This document shows, one piece after another, positions 39,049 to 48,136 of a DNA stretch of 64,000 nt. Source of the DNA: CBDFJH01 sp965198095 (GTDB lineage Bacteria > Latescibacterota > UBA2968 > GCA-2709665); the NCBI GenBank assembly GCA_965198095.1, contig OZ240239.1, positions 3,224,001 through 3,288,000 on the forward strand, in the 5' to 3' direction. Numbering within the stretch: the first letter of the stretch is position 1; each line of letters begins with the position of its first letter. Below the pieces are notes generated by a model, which searched no databases, had not been told where the DNA came from, and saw only the letters and a list, made by a program, of their open reading frames with translations. The position numbers were made by a program, and so were the translations under genes.

Positions 39049-40391
39049 CCTTTCATTCGAAACTCCAGCGCTTCAAACACGCGGCGACGTACGGCTTCAA
39101 AATCGGGGGCGAGTTCGACCGGCGTATTGCCGTAATGAGGCTCGACCCCCAGGTCGCGAAGCTGGTCGGAATGATACTGGACCTTGATATTTGTAAATTT
39201 CAAACCGTGCGCTGTGGAAATCACGACGACCCTGTCATCCCCGTGAATCACGCCGCTCTTGCGAAGCCGGAATAGCGCGGAAAAGGACACGCCCGTATGA
39301 GGACAGGAAAAGAGCCCGGTCCGGTCAGCGCGCGCCGCCGCATCGGCGAGTTCCTGTTCTGACGCCTGTTCCACGACGCCGTCGAACGCACGCAACACCT
39401 TGATCGCCTTTTCAACGCTCACAGGATCCCCGATCCGGATCGCGCTGGCCAGCGTTGGACGTGCATGGATGGACGTAAATCGATCGAAATGGTTCGTATA
39501 GCTCAAATAAAGTGGATTGGCCGCGGCGCTCTGGGCAACGGCAAGCCGAGGAAGCCGTTCGATGAGACCCATCTCCTGCATCTCTAGAAACCCCTTACCG
39601 ATTGCACTGACGTTTCCCAGGTTCCCTCCAGGAACAATGATCCAATCCGGGACTTTCCAATCAAACTGCTGCAGGAGCTCCACGCTGATCGTCTTCTGGC
39701 CCTCAACACGGAGGGAGTTCATGGAATTGGCCAAGTAGATGTTCTCCTCACGGCACAACTCCTGAACGAGCCTCATACAGCCATCGAAATCGGTATCCAG
39801 ACTCAAAACGAGGGCGCCGTTGGCCAAGGGCTGCACCAACTGCGCGGCAGAGACCTTGTCCTTCGGCAGAAAGACGATGGCCTGGATGCCCGCGGCGGCG
39901 CAGTAGGCAGCAAGCGCCGCTGAGGTATCGCCGGTCGAGGCGCAGGCCACGGCTGGAATCTGCGCTCCGCCGGAAATCATCTCTTTCACCATGGAGAGGA
40001 GCACGGTCATTCCGAGATCCTTGAATGAACCTGTGTGGCTGTTCCCGCATTGTTTCACCCAAAGCTCTTTCAAGCCGATCTGACTTCCGAGGCGTTCCGC
40101 CCAGAAAAGATTGCTCCCCCCTTCATACATGGAGACAACATTGTCGTTCTGGACCACCGGACAGACCATCTCCTTCTTGCCCCATACGGAACTTCCGTAA
40201 GGCCATTCCGTTCGCATGTATCGACGATCGAACGTCTGCCGCCAGTAGGCCGGAGATTTCGTGCGGAGGGCGTCCATGTCGTGTCTGACTTCGAGCAATC
40301 CCCCGCACTTCGGGCATTCATAAACGATCTGCGTGAGTGGATAATGCCCCTCGCAGCCTCTGACGCACTGAAACCACGCACGGTAAGGCAT
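39045..40391 (-). CDS. thrC: Threonine synthase
   Basis: A 448-residue PLP enzyme converting O-phosphohomoserine to threonine. An N-terminal zinc-ribbon-like segment has C9, C13, C26 and C29. The PLP lysine is K124 in GNSHTGSFKDLG, and GGNLGNVSAIGKG forms the phosphate-binding loop. The start MPYRAWFQC has GGGAG 9 nt upstream; ATGs 10 and about 19 codons earlier are possible. It follows the Bat cluster by 59 nt and may share its transcript. Threonine synthase and the downstream gene draw on homoserine from opposite sides of the Thr/Met branch point. Confidence 0.92.
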   Translation of the reverse strand: MPYRAWFQCVRGCEGHYPLTQIVYECPKCGGLLEVRHDMDALRTKSPAYWRQTFDRRYMRTEWPYGSSVWGKKEMVCPVVQNDNVVSMYEGGSNLFWAERLGSQIGLKELWVKQCGNSHTGSFKDLGMTVLLSMVKEMISGGAQIPAVACASTGDTSAALAAYCAAAGIQAIVFLPKDKVSAAQLVQPLANGALVLSLDTDFDGCMRLVQELCREENIYLANSMNSLRVEGQKTISVELLQQFDWKVPDWIIVPGGNLGNVSAIGKGFLEMQEMGLIERLPRLAVAQSAAANPLYLSYTNHFDRFTSIHARPTLASAIRIGDPVSVEKAIKVLRAFDGVVEQASEQELADAAARADRTGLFSCPHTGVSFSALFRLRKSGVIHGDDRVVVISTAHGLKFTNIKVQYHSDQLRDLGVEPHYGNTPVELAPDFEAVRRRVFEALEFRMKG

Positions 40392-40450
40392 AACCTGTTT
40401 CTCCCGGCTAAAGGAAGCCATGGGGCAATCTCTCGATACGCCGGCCATCT

Positions 40451-41209
40451 TCAAATCTTCTCGACGCTCGCCCTGGCTATCCATCCCCCGATCCCGTTGG
40501 AAAGTCGCACCAAGAACCATTCCTGTTCGACGCGCTCGATGACCGCTTTCGTTCCCTCGTGTATGGTAAAGACCTGAAGATAGTCCTCTCCGGGTCCGCT
40601 GCGTCCCAGAACCGCTTCTTCCAGAACGACCGCCTCCTGGACCACCTCCTGGTCGTAAATCTTGAATGCCAGCAGGACGCTGGATCCGAAAAGGCCGCAA
40701 CTCAAAACGACCAAGAGGACAGTGCGGAGGACCCGTCTTCCGGGCACGAGCACGACAGCCGATACAGCGCCGCATACGACAAAAAGCAGAACGCTGGAGA
40801 ACAGGGCAAGCCCGTCGGCATTGAAGGCACCGTAAACCCTCCTCAAGACACGGGTGAGAAAATTGACGTCGGGCTCGGACTCCCTGTCCGCCTTCAAGGC
40901 GTTCACAAATCTCAGGTTCGCCACAGCATCCGCATCCCCCGGCATGAGCACGAGGGCCCGCTCGTAGGCCAAAATCGCCCGCCCAATCCGACCGGCCTTG
41001 AAATGGGCGTTGCCCAGATTGTAATAGACGTGGCCGTTCCTTGCGCCTCGCGCCACCAACTGCTCGTAGCGAGCCGCCGCTTCGGCATACGCCCCACGTC
41101 GGTAGAGGACGTTGGCGTCATTGTAGACCGATGCGCCGGCATCCATCGCGTCCGAGCGGTCCACCGAAAGGAGGACGACAACGGCGCCGAACCAGGCACG
41201 GAATCTCAT
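40451..41209 (-). CDS. batE: BatE-like TPR and SH3-domain membrane protein
   Basis: A 252-residue protein: signal segment (WFGAVVVLLSVDRSDA), TPR repeats at residues ~28-100 (VYNDANVLYRRGAYAEAAARYEQL, VYYNLGNAHFKAGRIGRAILAYERAL), two membrane segments in the middle, and a C-terminal bacterial SH3-like domain (LGRSGPGEDYLQVFTIHEGTKA to GIGGWIARASVEKI). This is the BatE architecture of Bacteroides aerotolerance operons. A longer frame upstream overlaps batD and was rejected. Confidence 0.8.
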   Translation of the reverse strand: MRFRAWFGAVVVLLSVDRSDAMDAGASVYNDANVLYRRGAYAEAAARYEQLVARGARNGHVYYNLGNAHFKAGRIGRAILAYERALVLMPGDADAVANLRFVNALKADRESEPDVNFLTRVLRRVYGAFNADGLALFSSVLLFVVCGAVSAVVLVPGRRVLRTVLLVVLSCGLFGSSVLLAFKIYDQEVVQEAVVLEEAVLGRSGPGEDYLQVFTIHEGTKAVIERVEQEWFLVRLSNGIGGWIARASVEKI

Positions 41210-41223
41210 CCGTTCATCCACCG

Positions 41224-43134
41224 CTAGGTCACTTTTCCCAGCGCCTCGATCAGTTCTCGCGTCTGTTCGAAAAGCTGCTTCATCCCACCATTTGAAACTT
41301 GGGCCGGTGAAAACCGCGCCACGTCGCATTGGTGAAGCACCGCCTTGACCCGGACGGCCAAATCGGTCGGCACGTCCCGCGCCGCAAGGATCTTGTCCGA
41401 CGAAGCGGCCAGAATCTCGGAGGGCGCCAGATCCAATCGGTCTGCCAGGAACTGAGTCAGGGCCCTGTAGACCTCTGCGTAGAAGGCGTCATCTTCGCCG
41501 TCGCGCAGCAGCCTCCCGGCCTCGGACAGCCTGCGTTTGGCTTCAGACCTGGACCGGCGACGTCGGGCGTAGGCCAGATCGCCAAGAATCCGTTCTCGGT
41601 GCCGCTTATAGACCAGCACACTCGCGAGCGCAAGCACGGGCAAGACCTGAAGCGCAAGAAAGCGTCTATCCCCGTATAGCGGCCCTCCGCGATCCTCCAG
41701 AACGGTCACATCCGGCTTGATGTAGCGGACATCCTCTCCCAACAGCCGGATCTCCTCCTTACTCAAGAGCGGAGCCATCGCCGCCGGGTCGGGGACCCGC
41801 CCCGGTTTTACGATCAGATCTACCGGTCGACTCTCGATCGTCACGAACTGCCTCTGATCGGGATCGAAATAGGACAACCTGAACGGACCGATACGGACCG
41901 GGCCGGCCGCTTCGGGAATGACCACATAGTCGAAAAGCTTTCGGCCTCTAAAGCGGCCTCCGTTCGTCTCCTTGTGGATGGCGACTTTGGGATCGTAAAA
42001 TCTCAGTCCCGCGACATCCGGACGCTCCGGATCGGACAGCGCGTTCAGATTGCCGTGACCCGAAAGAGTCACCTTCAACGAGACCGGTTCGCCCGCTGCG
42101 ATCGTCCCGGGCGTCGCCTCCGCCACGATCCGGAACTGGCCGACGGCACCCGAGAAACCGGGCGGAGCGCCCGCCGGCAGCGGCAGCACTTCAACTTCCA
42201 AAGGCGCGGACCGCAACGCGACCTGCCGAACCTGAAACGGGTTGAAATCGAAGAAATCGTCAAAGTCGAACAAACTCCTTCGGTGGCTTCGAACCGGGAC
42301 ATCACAAACCACTTCGAGCTGCTCCAGCTTCTGCCTGCCGAATGTGGTGGGAAAGAGGGCAACGCGCTTCAGGAGCAGCGTATTGTAGGCCTGGCCCTCC
42401 ACGATTTCGCGCTTCAGATCCAGTCTTTGGGCATCGTAGAGCGCTTCGGCCCAAAACCCCGTGAAGGTCGGGTTCCGGCTGTAGCTCACGTTCTGAAGGT
42501 TGTATTTGGTGTAGAGGGTGTAGGAGAGGTTCAACTGCTCTCCCACGTAGACGCGGCCTTTGTTCGTCTCCGGCCGGATAAAGAGATTCGCTTCGATGTC
42601 GCGATCTTCCGTTCCTCTCGGCCTCTTGCCCGGCCGAGGTTTAGGCCGAGGCTGCCCCCCTCCCATTTTCTTGGCCACCTCCACCCGGATCGCCGAAGTC
42701 TTATAGACCTTCCCCTGATGGGTCATCCGGGCCGGACCGATCAGGAAGGAACCGGCGCGTACGGCCTCCAACGTATAGACAAAAGCGACATCCTTCGTGG
42801 TGGTCATCTCCCCGTTGACGATGCTGATAGAGGTCGAACTCGACGACGTCCTATTAAGCACGTCGAACCCCTCCGGCGCGTCCAGCTCGGGCGTCGGAGC
42901 CGATTTCAACCCTTCCGAGGAGATCGAGACGGTCAGGGTCAGGCGCTCTCCAACCTCAATCCGGTTCCTGTCAACGCTCGCACGAAAATCCAAGTCCGCC
43001 GCATCGGCCTCCCCGGGCTTCAACAAGGCGACGGCCACAGTCAGCAGGATCGACCCCAGCCGACTCGATCTCCCGAGATCAGCTTTCGACCTCGTCGGCC
43101 TCAATCCAACAAGCTTTCCTGTTCTACCATTCAT
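41224..43134 (-). CDS. batD: BatD-like oxygen-tolerance protein
   Basis: A 636-residue exported membrane-anchored protein. The signal segment is LGSILLTVAVALLKPGEADA. The beta-rich N-terminal region (DFRASVDRNRIEVGERLTLTVSI, GSFLIGPARMTHQGKVYKTSAIRVEV) matches the BatD family, and a membrane helix (FLALQVLPVLALASVLVY) is followed by a cytoplasmic helical domain. BatD works with the vWA proteins BatA/BatB in Bacteroides and Leptospira, where Bat operons affect oxidative-stress survival. The start MNGRTGKLVGL overlaps the batC-like gene by 11 nt. Confidence 0.82.
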   Translation of the reverse strand: MNGRTGKLVGLRPTRSKADLGRSSRLGSILLTVAVALLKPGEADAADLDFRASVDRNRIEVGERLTLTVSISSEGLKSAPTPELDAPEGFDVLNRTSSSSTSISIVNGEMTTTKDVAFVYTLEAVRAGSFLIGPARMTHQGKVYKTSAIRVEVAKKMGGGQPRPKPRPGKRPRGTEDRDIEANLFIRPETNKGRVYVGEQLNLSYTLYTKYNLQNVSYSRNPTFTGFWAEALYDAQRLDLKREIVEGQAYNTLLLKRVALFPTTFGRQKLEQLEVVCDVPVRSHRRSLFDFDDFFDFNPFQVRQVALRSAPLEVEVLPLPAGAPPGFSGAVGQFRIVAEATPGTIAAGEPVSLKVTLSGHGNLNALSDPERPDVAGLRFYDPKVAIHKETNGGRFRGRKLFDYVVIPEAAGPVRIGPFRLSYFDPDQRQFVTIESRPVDLIVKPGRVPDPAAMAPLLSKEEIRLLGEDVRYIKPDVTVLEDRGGPLYGDRRFLALQVLPVLALASVLVYKRHRERILGDLAYARRRRSRSEAKRRLSEAGRLLRDGEDDAFYAEVYRALTQFLADRLDLAPSEILAASSDKILAARDVPTDLAVRVKAVLHQCDVARFSPAQVSNGGMKQLFEQTRELIEALGKVT

Positions 43135-43669
43135 TTTCCGTGTATCTCTCTTCTGACAGCCGCACCCTCCGGCGCTTCTGCGCATCGACTTCACGGGCCT
43201 TCAGTGCGTCCAGAATCCGCTCCGCTTCTTCAAGGCCGAGCTGCTCCTGTTGCTGCTCTTGCCCTTGCTCTTGCCCTTGCTCTTGCCCTTGCTCTTGCCC
43301 TTGCTCTTGCTCTTGCCCTTGCTCTTGCCCTTGCTCTTGCTCTTGCCCTTGCTCTTGCTCTTGCTGCTGTTCCTGTTCCTGCTCTTGTCCCTGCTGTTGC
43401 TTCCCCTCCGGCTGTTGTTGCTCCTTTTCCTCTTCCTTTTCCCCTTCCTGTTGCTGCTCTTCGATCTTTTTCAGGAGCGCCTGAAGCTTGCGATCTGAAG
43501 GATACTGTTGTAATCCAAGCTCGACTCTGCTCCGGGCGCTGTCGAACCTGCCGGCGGTATAGGGATCGGCGGCGTGACAAAAATAGTCATCGGCGGTCCT
43601 TGCGGCTGCCTCCATCGTGATCACGACTGACCCTGCAATCAGCCCGATGAGGCTCAAAATTCGGATCAT
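43124..43669 (-). CDS. BatC-like exported protein with a Gln/Glu/Gly repeat
   Basis: A 181-residue protein: signal peptide (MIRILSLIGLIAGSVVITMEAAA), one short TPR-like segment (DPYTAGRFDSARSRVELGLQQYP), a ~75-residue low-complexity stretch of Q, E and G, and a charged tail (LGLEEAERILDALKAREVDAQKRRR). Charged, repetitive tails after TPRs are also seen in BatC proteins. The repeat DNA is made of 6- and 12-bp units, so slippage would change length but keep frame. It overlaps the preceding TPR gene as ATGA and batD by 11 nt. Confidence 0.7.
   Translation of the reverse strand: MIRILSLIGLIAGSVVITMEAAARTADDYFCHAADPYTAGRFDSARSRVELGLQQYPSDRKLQALLKKIEEQQQEGEKEEEKEQQQPEGKQQQGQEQEQEQQQEQEQGQEQEQGQEQGQEQEQGQEQGQEQGQEQGQEQQQEQLGLEEAERILDALKAREVDAQKRRRVRLSEERYTENEW
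43255..43400. repeat. Hexanucleotide tandem repeat in the batC-like gene
   Basis: About 145 bp of imperfect copies of CTTGCC/CTTGCT (plus strand), giving a 12-bp higher unit that encodes Gln-Gly-Gln-Glu or Glu-Gln. The 6-bp period keeps the frame on change of copy number. Antisense frames read as long Leu/Ala-Leu runs, which are artefacts. Confidence 0.9.
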
Positions 43670-44304
43670 GACCCTTTCTCGATATCCAGGATGTCTTTGA
43701 TTCGTCTTATGAAATCCCGGTAAACGCCGACGGCGGCATTGACGCGCAATCCTTCGATCATCAGGTCGTACGCGTCCTGAAACCGACGTTGCTTGATGAG
43801 CGCTTCTGCCTTCTCCTTCAGCCCTTTTGCGTGGGTTATGGCCTCCAGTCTTTCCAACGTCAATTCAAGGTTGATCTTGGCGTCGAGATCGTCGGGATCA
43901 AGTTCCAAGGATCTCTTGTAGGCCTCGGCAGCCTCCCCCAATCTCTTCTGCCGGAAGTTCACATTCCCGATGTTGTAATAGGATTTCGCCAACAGGGCTT
44001 TATCCCGGCTCTCCAATGCCCGCTTGAACTCCTGGAGCGCTTTGTCATAAGCTTCCTGCCTGTAAAACGCATCCCCCAAGTTATACCGCAACTCCAACGT
44101 CTCCGGATTTTCCGCCTGCGCTTCCAAATAGTATTGGACGGCCTCTTCGAATTTTCCTTCTCCGAACAGCCGATTGCCCTCACGATTTTTCTCCGCGACC
44201 CCGTCCAGGAACGTAAACCCCATAAGCGGAAGGATGATCACAAGGATCGTGAGGCGCCCCACGGTCCTGGCACGCGAACGCCACAAGAGAGGTTGACGAT
44301 TCAC
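43666..44304 (-). CDS. TPR-repeat membrane-anchored protein of the Bat cluster
   Basis: A 212-residue protein with one N-terminal membrane segment (LTILVIILPLMGFTFL) and three or more TPR units: GNRLFGEGKFEEAVQYYLEAQ, ELRYNLGDAFYRQEAYDKAL, KSYYNIGNVNFRQKRLGEAA. It resembles BatB/BatC-linked TPR proteins. The start is uncertain: the GTG chosen follows GAGGGA closely and leaves a 62-nt gap to the vWA gene; a longer ATG frame would overlap that gene by 97 nt. Confidence 0.72.
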   Translation of the reverse strand: MNRQPLLWRSRARTVGRLTILVIILPLMGFTFLDGVAEKNREGNRLFGEGKFEEAVQYYLEAQAENPETLELRYNLGDAFYRQEAYDKALQEFKRALESRDKALLAKSYYNIGNVNFRQKRLGEAAEAYKRSLELDPDDLDAKINLELTLERLEAITHAKGLKEKAEALIKQRRFQDAYDLMIEGLRVNAAVGVYRDFIRRIKDILDIEKGS

Positions 44305-44366
44305 GCTCCCTCTTCCGGGGCGACAGCGTTTCGAGCTCAACGGTCGCGGCGAGCGATCATGCAGGT

Positions 44367-45389
44367 CTATTGGAACCTCCCACGCCACGCCACCTTGCGC
44401 TTTCTCCGCTCGGAAATCAGGGCTTCCCCCAACAAGCAGCCCAGCGCAAGCACCAAAGGCCATTGGAACCGTTCTATGTACAGGGTGTACCGACGTGAAC
44501 CTAGGTCTTTCTTCTCCATCTCTGCAATACGGGCATACACTTCCTCAAGCCCGACCTTTCCCCCCGCCGCCCTCACGTAGGCCCCGTCGGTCAGTGCGGC
44601 CATCTTCTCCAAGGTCGCTTGGTCCAGGCGGGTCTTCACGATCTGACCTTGTGGATCTCTCAAGTAGTTGACCTCGCCTCCATCGCGCACCGGCACGAGC
44701 TCCCCGTCGGGCGTCCCAACGCCGACCGAGAAGATTCGCACACCGGCTTCCGATGCCGCCTCTGCGGCGTCGAGCGGATCTCCGGCGTGGTCTTCGCCAT
44801 CCGTGATCAGAATCAAGGCCTTGTATTTTTTTTCGCTCGATCCGAAAACGCGCGAAGCCACCCGGACGGCCTCTCCGATCGCCGTGCCCCGAACCGAGAT
44901 CAAGTCTGCGCGCACCGTGTTGAGGAAGAGCTTGGCTGCCCCGTAATCGAGGGTAAGAGGACACAGCACGAGGCCCTTTCCCGCAAAGGCCACCAGGCCA
45001 ACCCGGTCGCCCTCCAATCGATCGATCAGCCCCTCGATCTCATATCGAGCCCGTGTGAGGCGATTGGGTTTAATATCTTCGGCCAGCATGCTCAGGGAGG
45101 TGTCGAGGGCGATCACGATATCGACGCCTCTGCGGTGCAGGAGCTCCAGTTTGGTGCCGAATTGTGGCTGCCCCAGAGACAAAACGAGGAAAAAGATGCC
45201 CGTGAGGATCATGGCGGCCTTGCCGCCCTGGCGTGCGAAACTGGTGACCGACGTCAATCTCGCGACGAGCATCGGATTGCCAAATCGGTCCATCGTGCGC
45301 CGCTTCCGGTGAAACGCCCAAAAGTAAAAGGCGAGGCCCAACGGGACCGAGAGCAGAAACCAGAATGCCTGGAGGTTGCCAAAACGCAC
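44367..45389 (-). CDS. batB: BatB-like von Willebrand factor A membrane protein
   Basis: A 340-residue protein: two N-terminal membrane helices, a vWA domain (~90-280) and a C-terminal helix (WPLVLALGCLLGEALI). The metal-ion site is complete: D96-T-S-L-S100, T169 (RGTAIGEA) and D197 (LITDGED). Such domains bind protein partners through Mg2+. It starts at GTG one base after batA. Together with batA it is the core pair of the Bat module. Confidence 0.85.
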   Translation of the reverse strand: MRFGNLQAFWFLLSVPLGLAFYFWAFHRKRRTMDRFGNPMLVARLTSVTSFARQGGKAAMILTGIFFLVLSLGQPQFGTKLELLHRRGVDIVIALDTSLSMLAEDIKPNRLTRARYEIEGLIDRLEGDRVGLVAFAGKGLVLCPLTLDYGAAKLFLNTVRADLISVRGTAIGEAVRVASRVFGSSEKKYKALILITDGEDHAGDPLDAAEAASEAGVRIFSVGVGTPDGELVPVRDGGEVNYLRDPQGQIVKTRLDQATLEKMAALTDGAYVRAAGGKVGLEEVYARIAEMEKKDLGSRRYTLYIERFQWPLVLALGCLLGEALISERRKRKVAWRGRFQ

Positions 45390-45390
45390 G

Positions 45391-46392
45391 TTATGGAATC
45401 CTCCGAAAGCGGGTGTTCGCCAGCAGGATCTCCAGCCCCAACAAAAACAGCCCTGGCCAGAGAAAACCCGTAAAGCGCTCCTCGTAATCTACGTAGTCCC
45501 TCGTCTTAATATCCACCTTTTCCATCTCTCCGATTTCCTCGTAGATCTCCTCCAGCTTCCGCTCACTCGTCGCCCGGTAGTAACGGCCTCCCGTGATGGA
45601 CGCCACTTCCTTGAGGACATCCTCGTCAATTTCCACCTTGTCCGAAACATATCGAGATCCAAGGATCCCACCGTCGACTTTCCGTCTCACCGTGCCGTCA
45701 CTCCCGGCTCCGATCGTATAGATCCGCACGCCGACGGCCTTTGCCGCCTTCGCAGCCGTAATCGGATCGACCTCTCCCCGGTTGTTCACGCCGTCCGTCA
45801 GTAAAATGGCCACCTTACTTTTGGCATCGGAGTGACGCAGACGGTTTACGGCGGTTGCAATTCCGGTGCCAATGGCCGTGCCATCCCACGACTCCTCGGC
45901 GATGTCAACGCTATCCAGGAAGCTCTGAAAAATCCGATAATCAAGCGTGAGCGGACATTGCGTATAGCTCTCTCCGGCGAACAGGACGAGCCCCAATCGG
46001 TCGTTCGTGCGCCCTTCGACGAACTGCGTCACCACCTCCTTGCAGACGTCCAGACGACTTTTTTGCCGATCGCCGAGATCTCGCGCCTCCATACTGCTGG
46101 ACACATCGAGCGCAAGCACGATGTCGATCCCCTGTGTCAGAAACTCGCGCCCCTCCCGGCCCGACTGCGGTCGCGCCAAGGCAACGACGATCAGCAGCAG
46201 CACCGCGCAACGAAACAGGATCAAGCTGTGTCTCAACTTGAGAAGCAAAGAAGATCGAATGCCCTCAAAAAGCGTGGCGTCTGAAAACCGAATGCTGCCC
46301 CGCTTCTGCCGCTCCCGGCGGAGGTAACGATAGATCACGACCGGAATGAGTCCAAGCAGCAGGAGTGCCTCCGGGTCTTCAAACCGGATCAT
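45391..46392 (-). CDS. batA: BatA-like von Willebrand factor A membrane protein
   Basis: A 333-residue protein with two N-terminal membrane helices (ALLLLGLIPVVIYRYL, LILFRCAVLLLIVVALA), a vWA domain with an intact metal site (DVSSS at 96-100, T172, D200) and a final membrane segment. Also annotated as Mg-chelatase-like/TerD-like in relatives. It is probably clustered in the inner membrane with BatB and BatD. Start ATGA-overlaps the upstream gene. Confidence 0.85.
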   Translation of the reverse strand: MIRFEDPEALLLLGLIPVVIYRYLRRERQKRGSIRFSDATLFEGIRSSLLLKLRHSLILFRCAVLLLIVVALARPQSGREGREFLTQGIDIVLALDVSSSMEARDLGDRQKSRLDVCKEVVTQFVEGRTNDRLGLVLFAGESYTQCPLTLDYRIFQSFLDSVDIAEESWDGTAIGTGIATAVNRLRHSDAKSKVAILLTDGVNNRGEVDPITAAKAAKAVGVRIYTIGAGSDGTVRRKVDGGILGSRYVSDKVEIDEDVLKEVASITGGRYYRATSERKLEEIYEEIGEMEKVDIKTRDYVDYEERFTGFLWPGLFLLGLEILLANTRFRRIP

Positions 46393-47360
46393 CCCAAGTC
46401 CTCTTCCGTAGTTGCCTGCGTTTCGGCGGACGGCGTGGGCGTAGACGCCAATACCTGGAACAATTGCAGCACCTGCCCAGCCGCCTTGCGAACGACCCCC
46501 TCAGGCGGTCTGAATTTCGCGAATTTTACCAGATCGGCCTCTGACAGAAACGCCCGAGAACCGGCGAGGGTGGCCTCCGAAATCGCGCCTCTGTCCATAT
46601 CCGCCGCGATCTCCGGCGTCGTGCGCTCCATCGCCTCGATGCCCACCTCCGCTTCCAGATACCGACGAAACAGCTCGGAAAGCTTCGTGTAGAATTGCCT
46701 GTAGTCGCCCTTCTCGATCAGGCCCATCTCGGCGATCTTCATCACCTCCGCGCCCCAGTCAATCGGAGACGGGCTTGGCTGGAGAATCGGCTCGCGGCGT
46801 TTTCGCCTCAGATAGTATACGGCGGCCGCGATGATTCCGAGGAAGCCGACCGACGCGGACCAGATCCACGGCGGTATGGTGGCTTCCACTTCGACTGGAG
46901 GTTTGATATCCAGAATGTCGGTGAGTCCGTCAGGCCTGACGCTGCGGACCGTCATCCGCACGGGCTCGCTCCAGGCTCTGGCCGTATCTCCCGCCGCAGA
47001 GACCGCGACCACGCCGAATGAGGGAAGCTCAAACGCGCCCGTTTCGTAAGCCGCGAGGAGATAACCCCGCGTCTCTTCAACCCGCGCTCCGTCCTTCCTT
47101 CGAACGACCGGAGCCTGCTGACTTCGAATCTCGAAGATGCCCGGAAATCCTTCCCCGGGCAAAATCTCAACCCGGTCTCCTGGCGCTCGAAAAACGCGAA
47201 CCTGAAACGAGACGAGATCGCCCACCGAAACCGTATCGCGATCGACGCCGCTGGAGACGGAGAGTCCGGCGGAAACAGAAGGGGCGAGAAACTGCAGGAA
47301 GAGGACGAGAAGCAGGTAGGAACTGCGCTGAGTCATCGGCTTGAATCTGAACAGGTTCAC
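46389..47360 (-). CDS. BatD/DUF4381-like membrane protein upstream of batA
   Basis: A 323-residue protein: signal peptide (SYLLLVLFLQFLAPSVSAG), a beta-rich periplasmic domain (SSGVDRDTVSVGDLVSFQVRVF) resembling the BatD N-terminus, a central membrane helix (WIWSASVGFLGIIAAAVYYL) and a cytoplasmic helical domain (YTKLSELFRRYLEAEVGIEAMERTTPE), the pattern found in DUF4381 proteins next to MoxR/DUF58/vWA genes. GTG start; an ATG eight codons later gives an even more typical signal peptide. It is a shorter partner to the full BatD encoded at 41224-43134. Confidence 0.75.
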   Translation of the reverse strand: MNLFRFKPMTQRSSYLLLVLFLQFLAPSVSAGLSVSSGVDRDTVSVGDLVSFQVRVFRAPGDRVEILPGEGFPGIFEIRSQQAPVVRRKDGARVEETRGYLLAAYETGAFELPSFGVVAVSAAGDTARAWSEPVRMTVRSVRPDGLTDILDIKPPVEVEATIPPWIWSASVGFLGIIAAAVYYLRRKRREPILQPSPSPIDWGAEVMKIAEMGLIEKGDYRQFYTKLSELFRRYLEAEVGIEAMERTTPEIAADMDRGAISEATLAGSRAFLSEADLVKFAKFRPPEGVVRKAAGQVLQLFQVLASTPTPSAETQATTEEDLG

Positions 47361-47396
47361 GTCGTGAGGTCGACCTGAGAATACCCCGTTCGGAGG

Positions 47397-48086
47397 TCAC
47401 TCTTGTGCCGCTTCGATCTTTCCTCGAATCATCTCCACCGCGGCATAGCTCACGGGATTTTCCTGCGTGACCTCCTTCCCCGAGGGGCCAAGCGTCACGA
47501 GTTGGATCGTATAAGTATCCCCGGAATGTTTGAAATAGGCGGCTGACAAGAATCCATCAACTTCGCGAAACAGTCCGTAGCGATTCCTTTCCTCGAGATC
47601 GATGACCTCGCCGACCGTTTCGCTGATAATGACAACGTCCTTGTCGATCGCCCGGGGTTTCTCTTTCTCTTCTCTCAGGCGGATCATGGAAAAATCGAAA
47701 ATCCCGGTCACTTCCAAGTAGTCTTCGGGGAAATCCTCCGGCAGGGGCCTTGCTTCGCGATGGACGTTTACGCCTCGTGTCCACCTGTCTTTCTTCAGAG
47801 GACTTCCCGCCGCGTCCAAAAACTGATGGTCAAAAATCTTTCCACTGCGCAGAATCTTGAAGCGAGCCCAAATCTTTCCCTCCACCAGACCCAACCTGAA
47901 GCCAGGCGAAGGAACAATGCTGAATTCAATCTGCTCTTTCAGGTGTGAGACGTAAGGCGCATAACGCCAATCGTAGTTGCTCAGCTGGATACTATCCTCC
48001 AGCGCCGGTTTCACCTCCTCCGCCTCTTCAGCAAAGCACTGAGAAGAGGAGAGGCCCATCACCAGAAGCAGGGTCATGAGCTTCAA
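47397..48086 (-). CDS. Exported protein of unknown function in the Bat-Gld operon
   Basis: A 229-residue protein with a clear signal peptide (MTLLLVMGLSSSQCFAEEA). I do not recognise the family with confidence. The segment YAPYVSHLKEQIEFSIVP...GLVEGKIWARFKILRSGKI resembles the start of a TonB C-terminal-like fold, which would suit a periplasmic partner-binding protein. The TTG start has GGAGG 8 nt upstream; an ATG three codons later is possible. It lies between the DUF4340 and BatD-like genes on the same strand. Confidence 0.6.
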   Translation of the reverse strand: MKLMTLLLVMGLSSSQCFAEEAEEVKPALEDSIQLSNYDWRYAPYVSHLKEQIEFSIVPSPGFRLGLVEGKIWARFKILRSGKIFDHQFLDAAGSPLKKDRWTRGVNVHREARPLPEDFPEDYLEVTGIFDFSMIRLREEKEKPRAIDKDVVIISETVGEVIDLEERNRYGLFREVDGFLSAAYFKHSGDTYTIQLVTLGPSGKEVTQENPVSYAAVEMIRGKIEAAQE

Positions 48087-48136
48087 TGCACTATCCTCCC
48101 AGGCGGTAACCGCCCGTTTGTGACGCTGCTGCTCCC

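Noticed and set aside
43255..43400. Possible CRISPR array
   Set aside because: Units are 6-12 bp with no spacers and lie inside a coding frame; no cas genes nearby.
43250..43498. Plus-strand poly-Leu/poly-Ser-Cys frames over the repeat
   Set aside because: Translation artefacts of the 6-bp repeat in alternative frames.
41974..43620. 548-codon plus-strand open frame with long Ala-Leu runs
   Set aside because: It is antisense to batD and the batC-like gene. Its composition is driven by the hexanucleotide repeat and high GC, and the opposite strand encodes recognisable domains with signal peptides.
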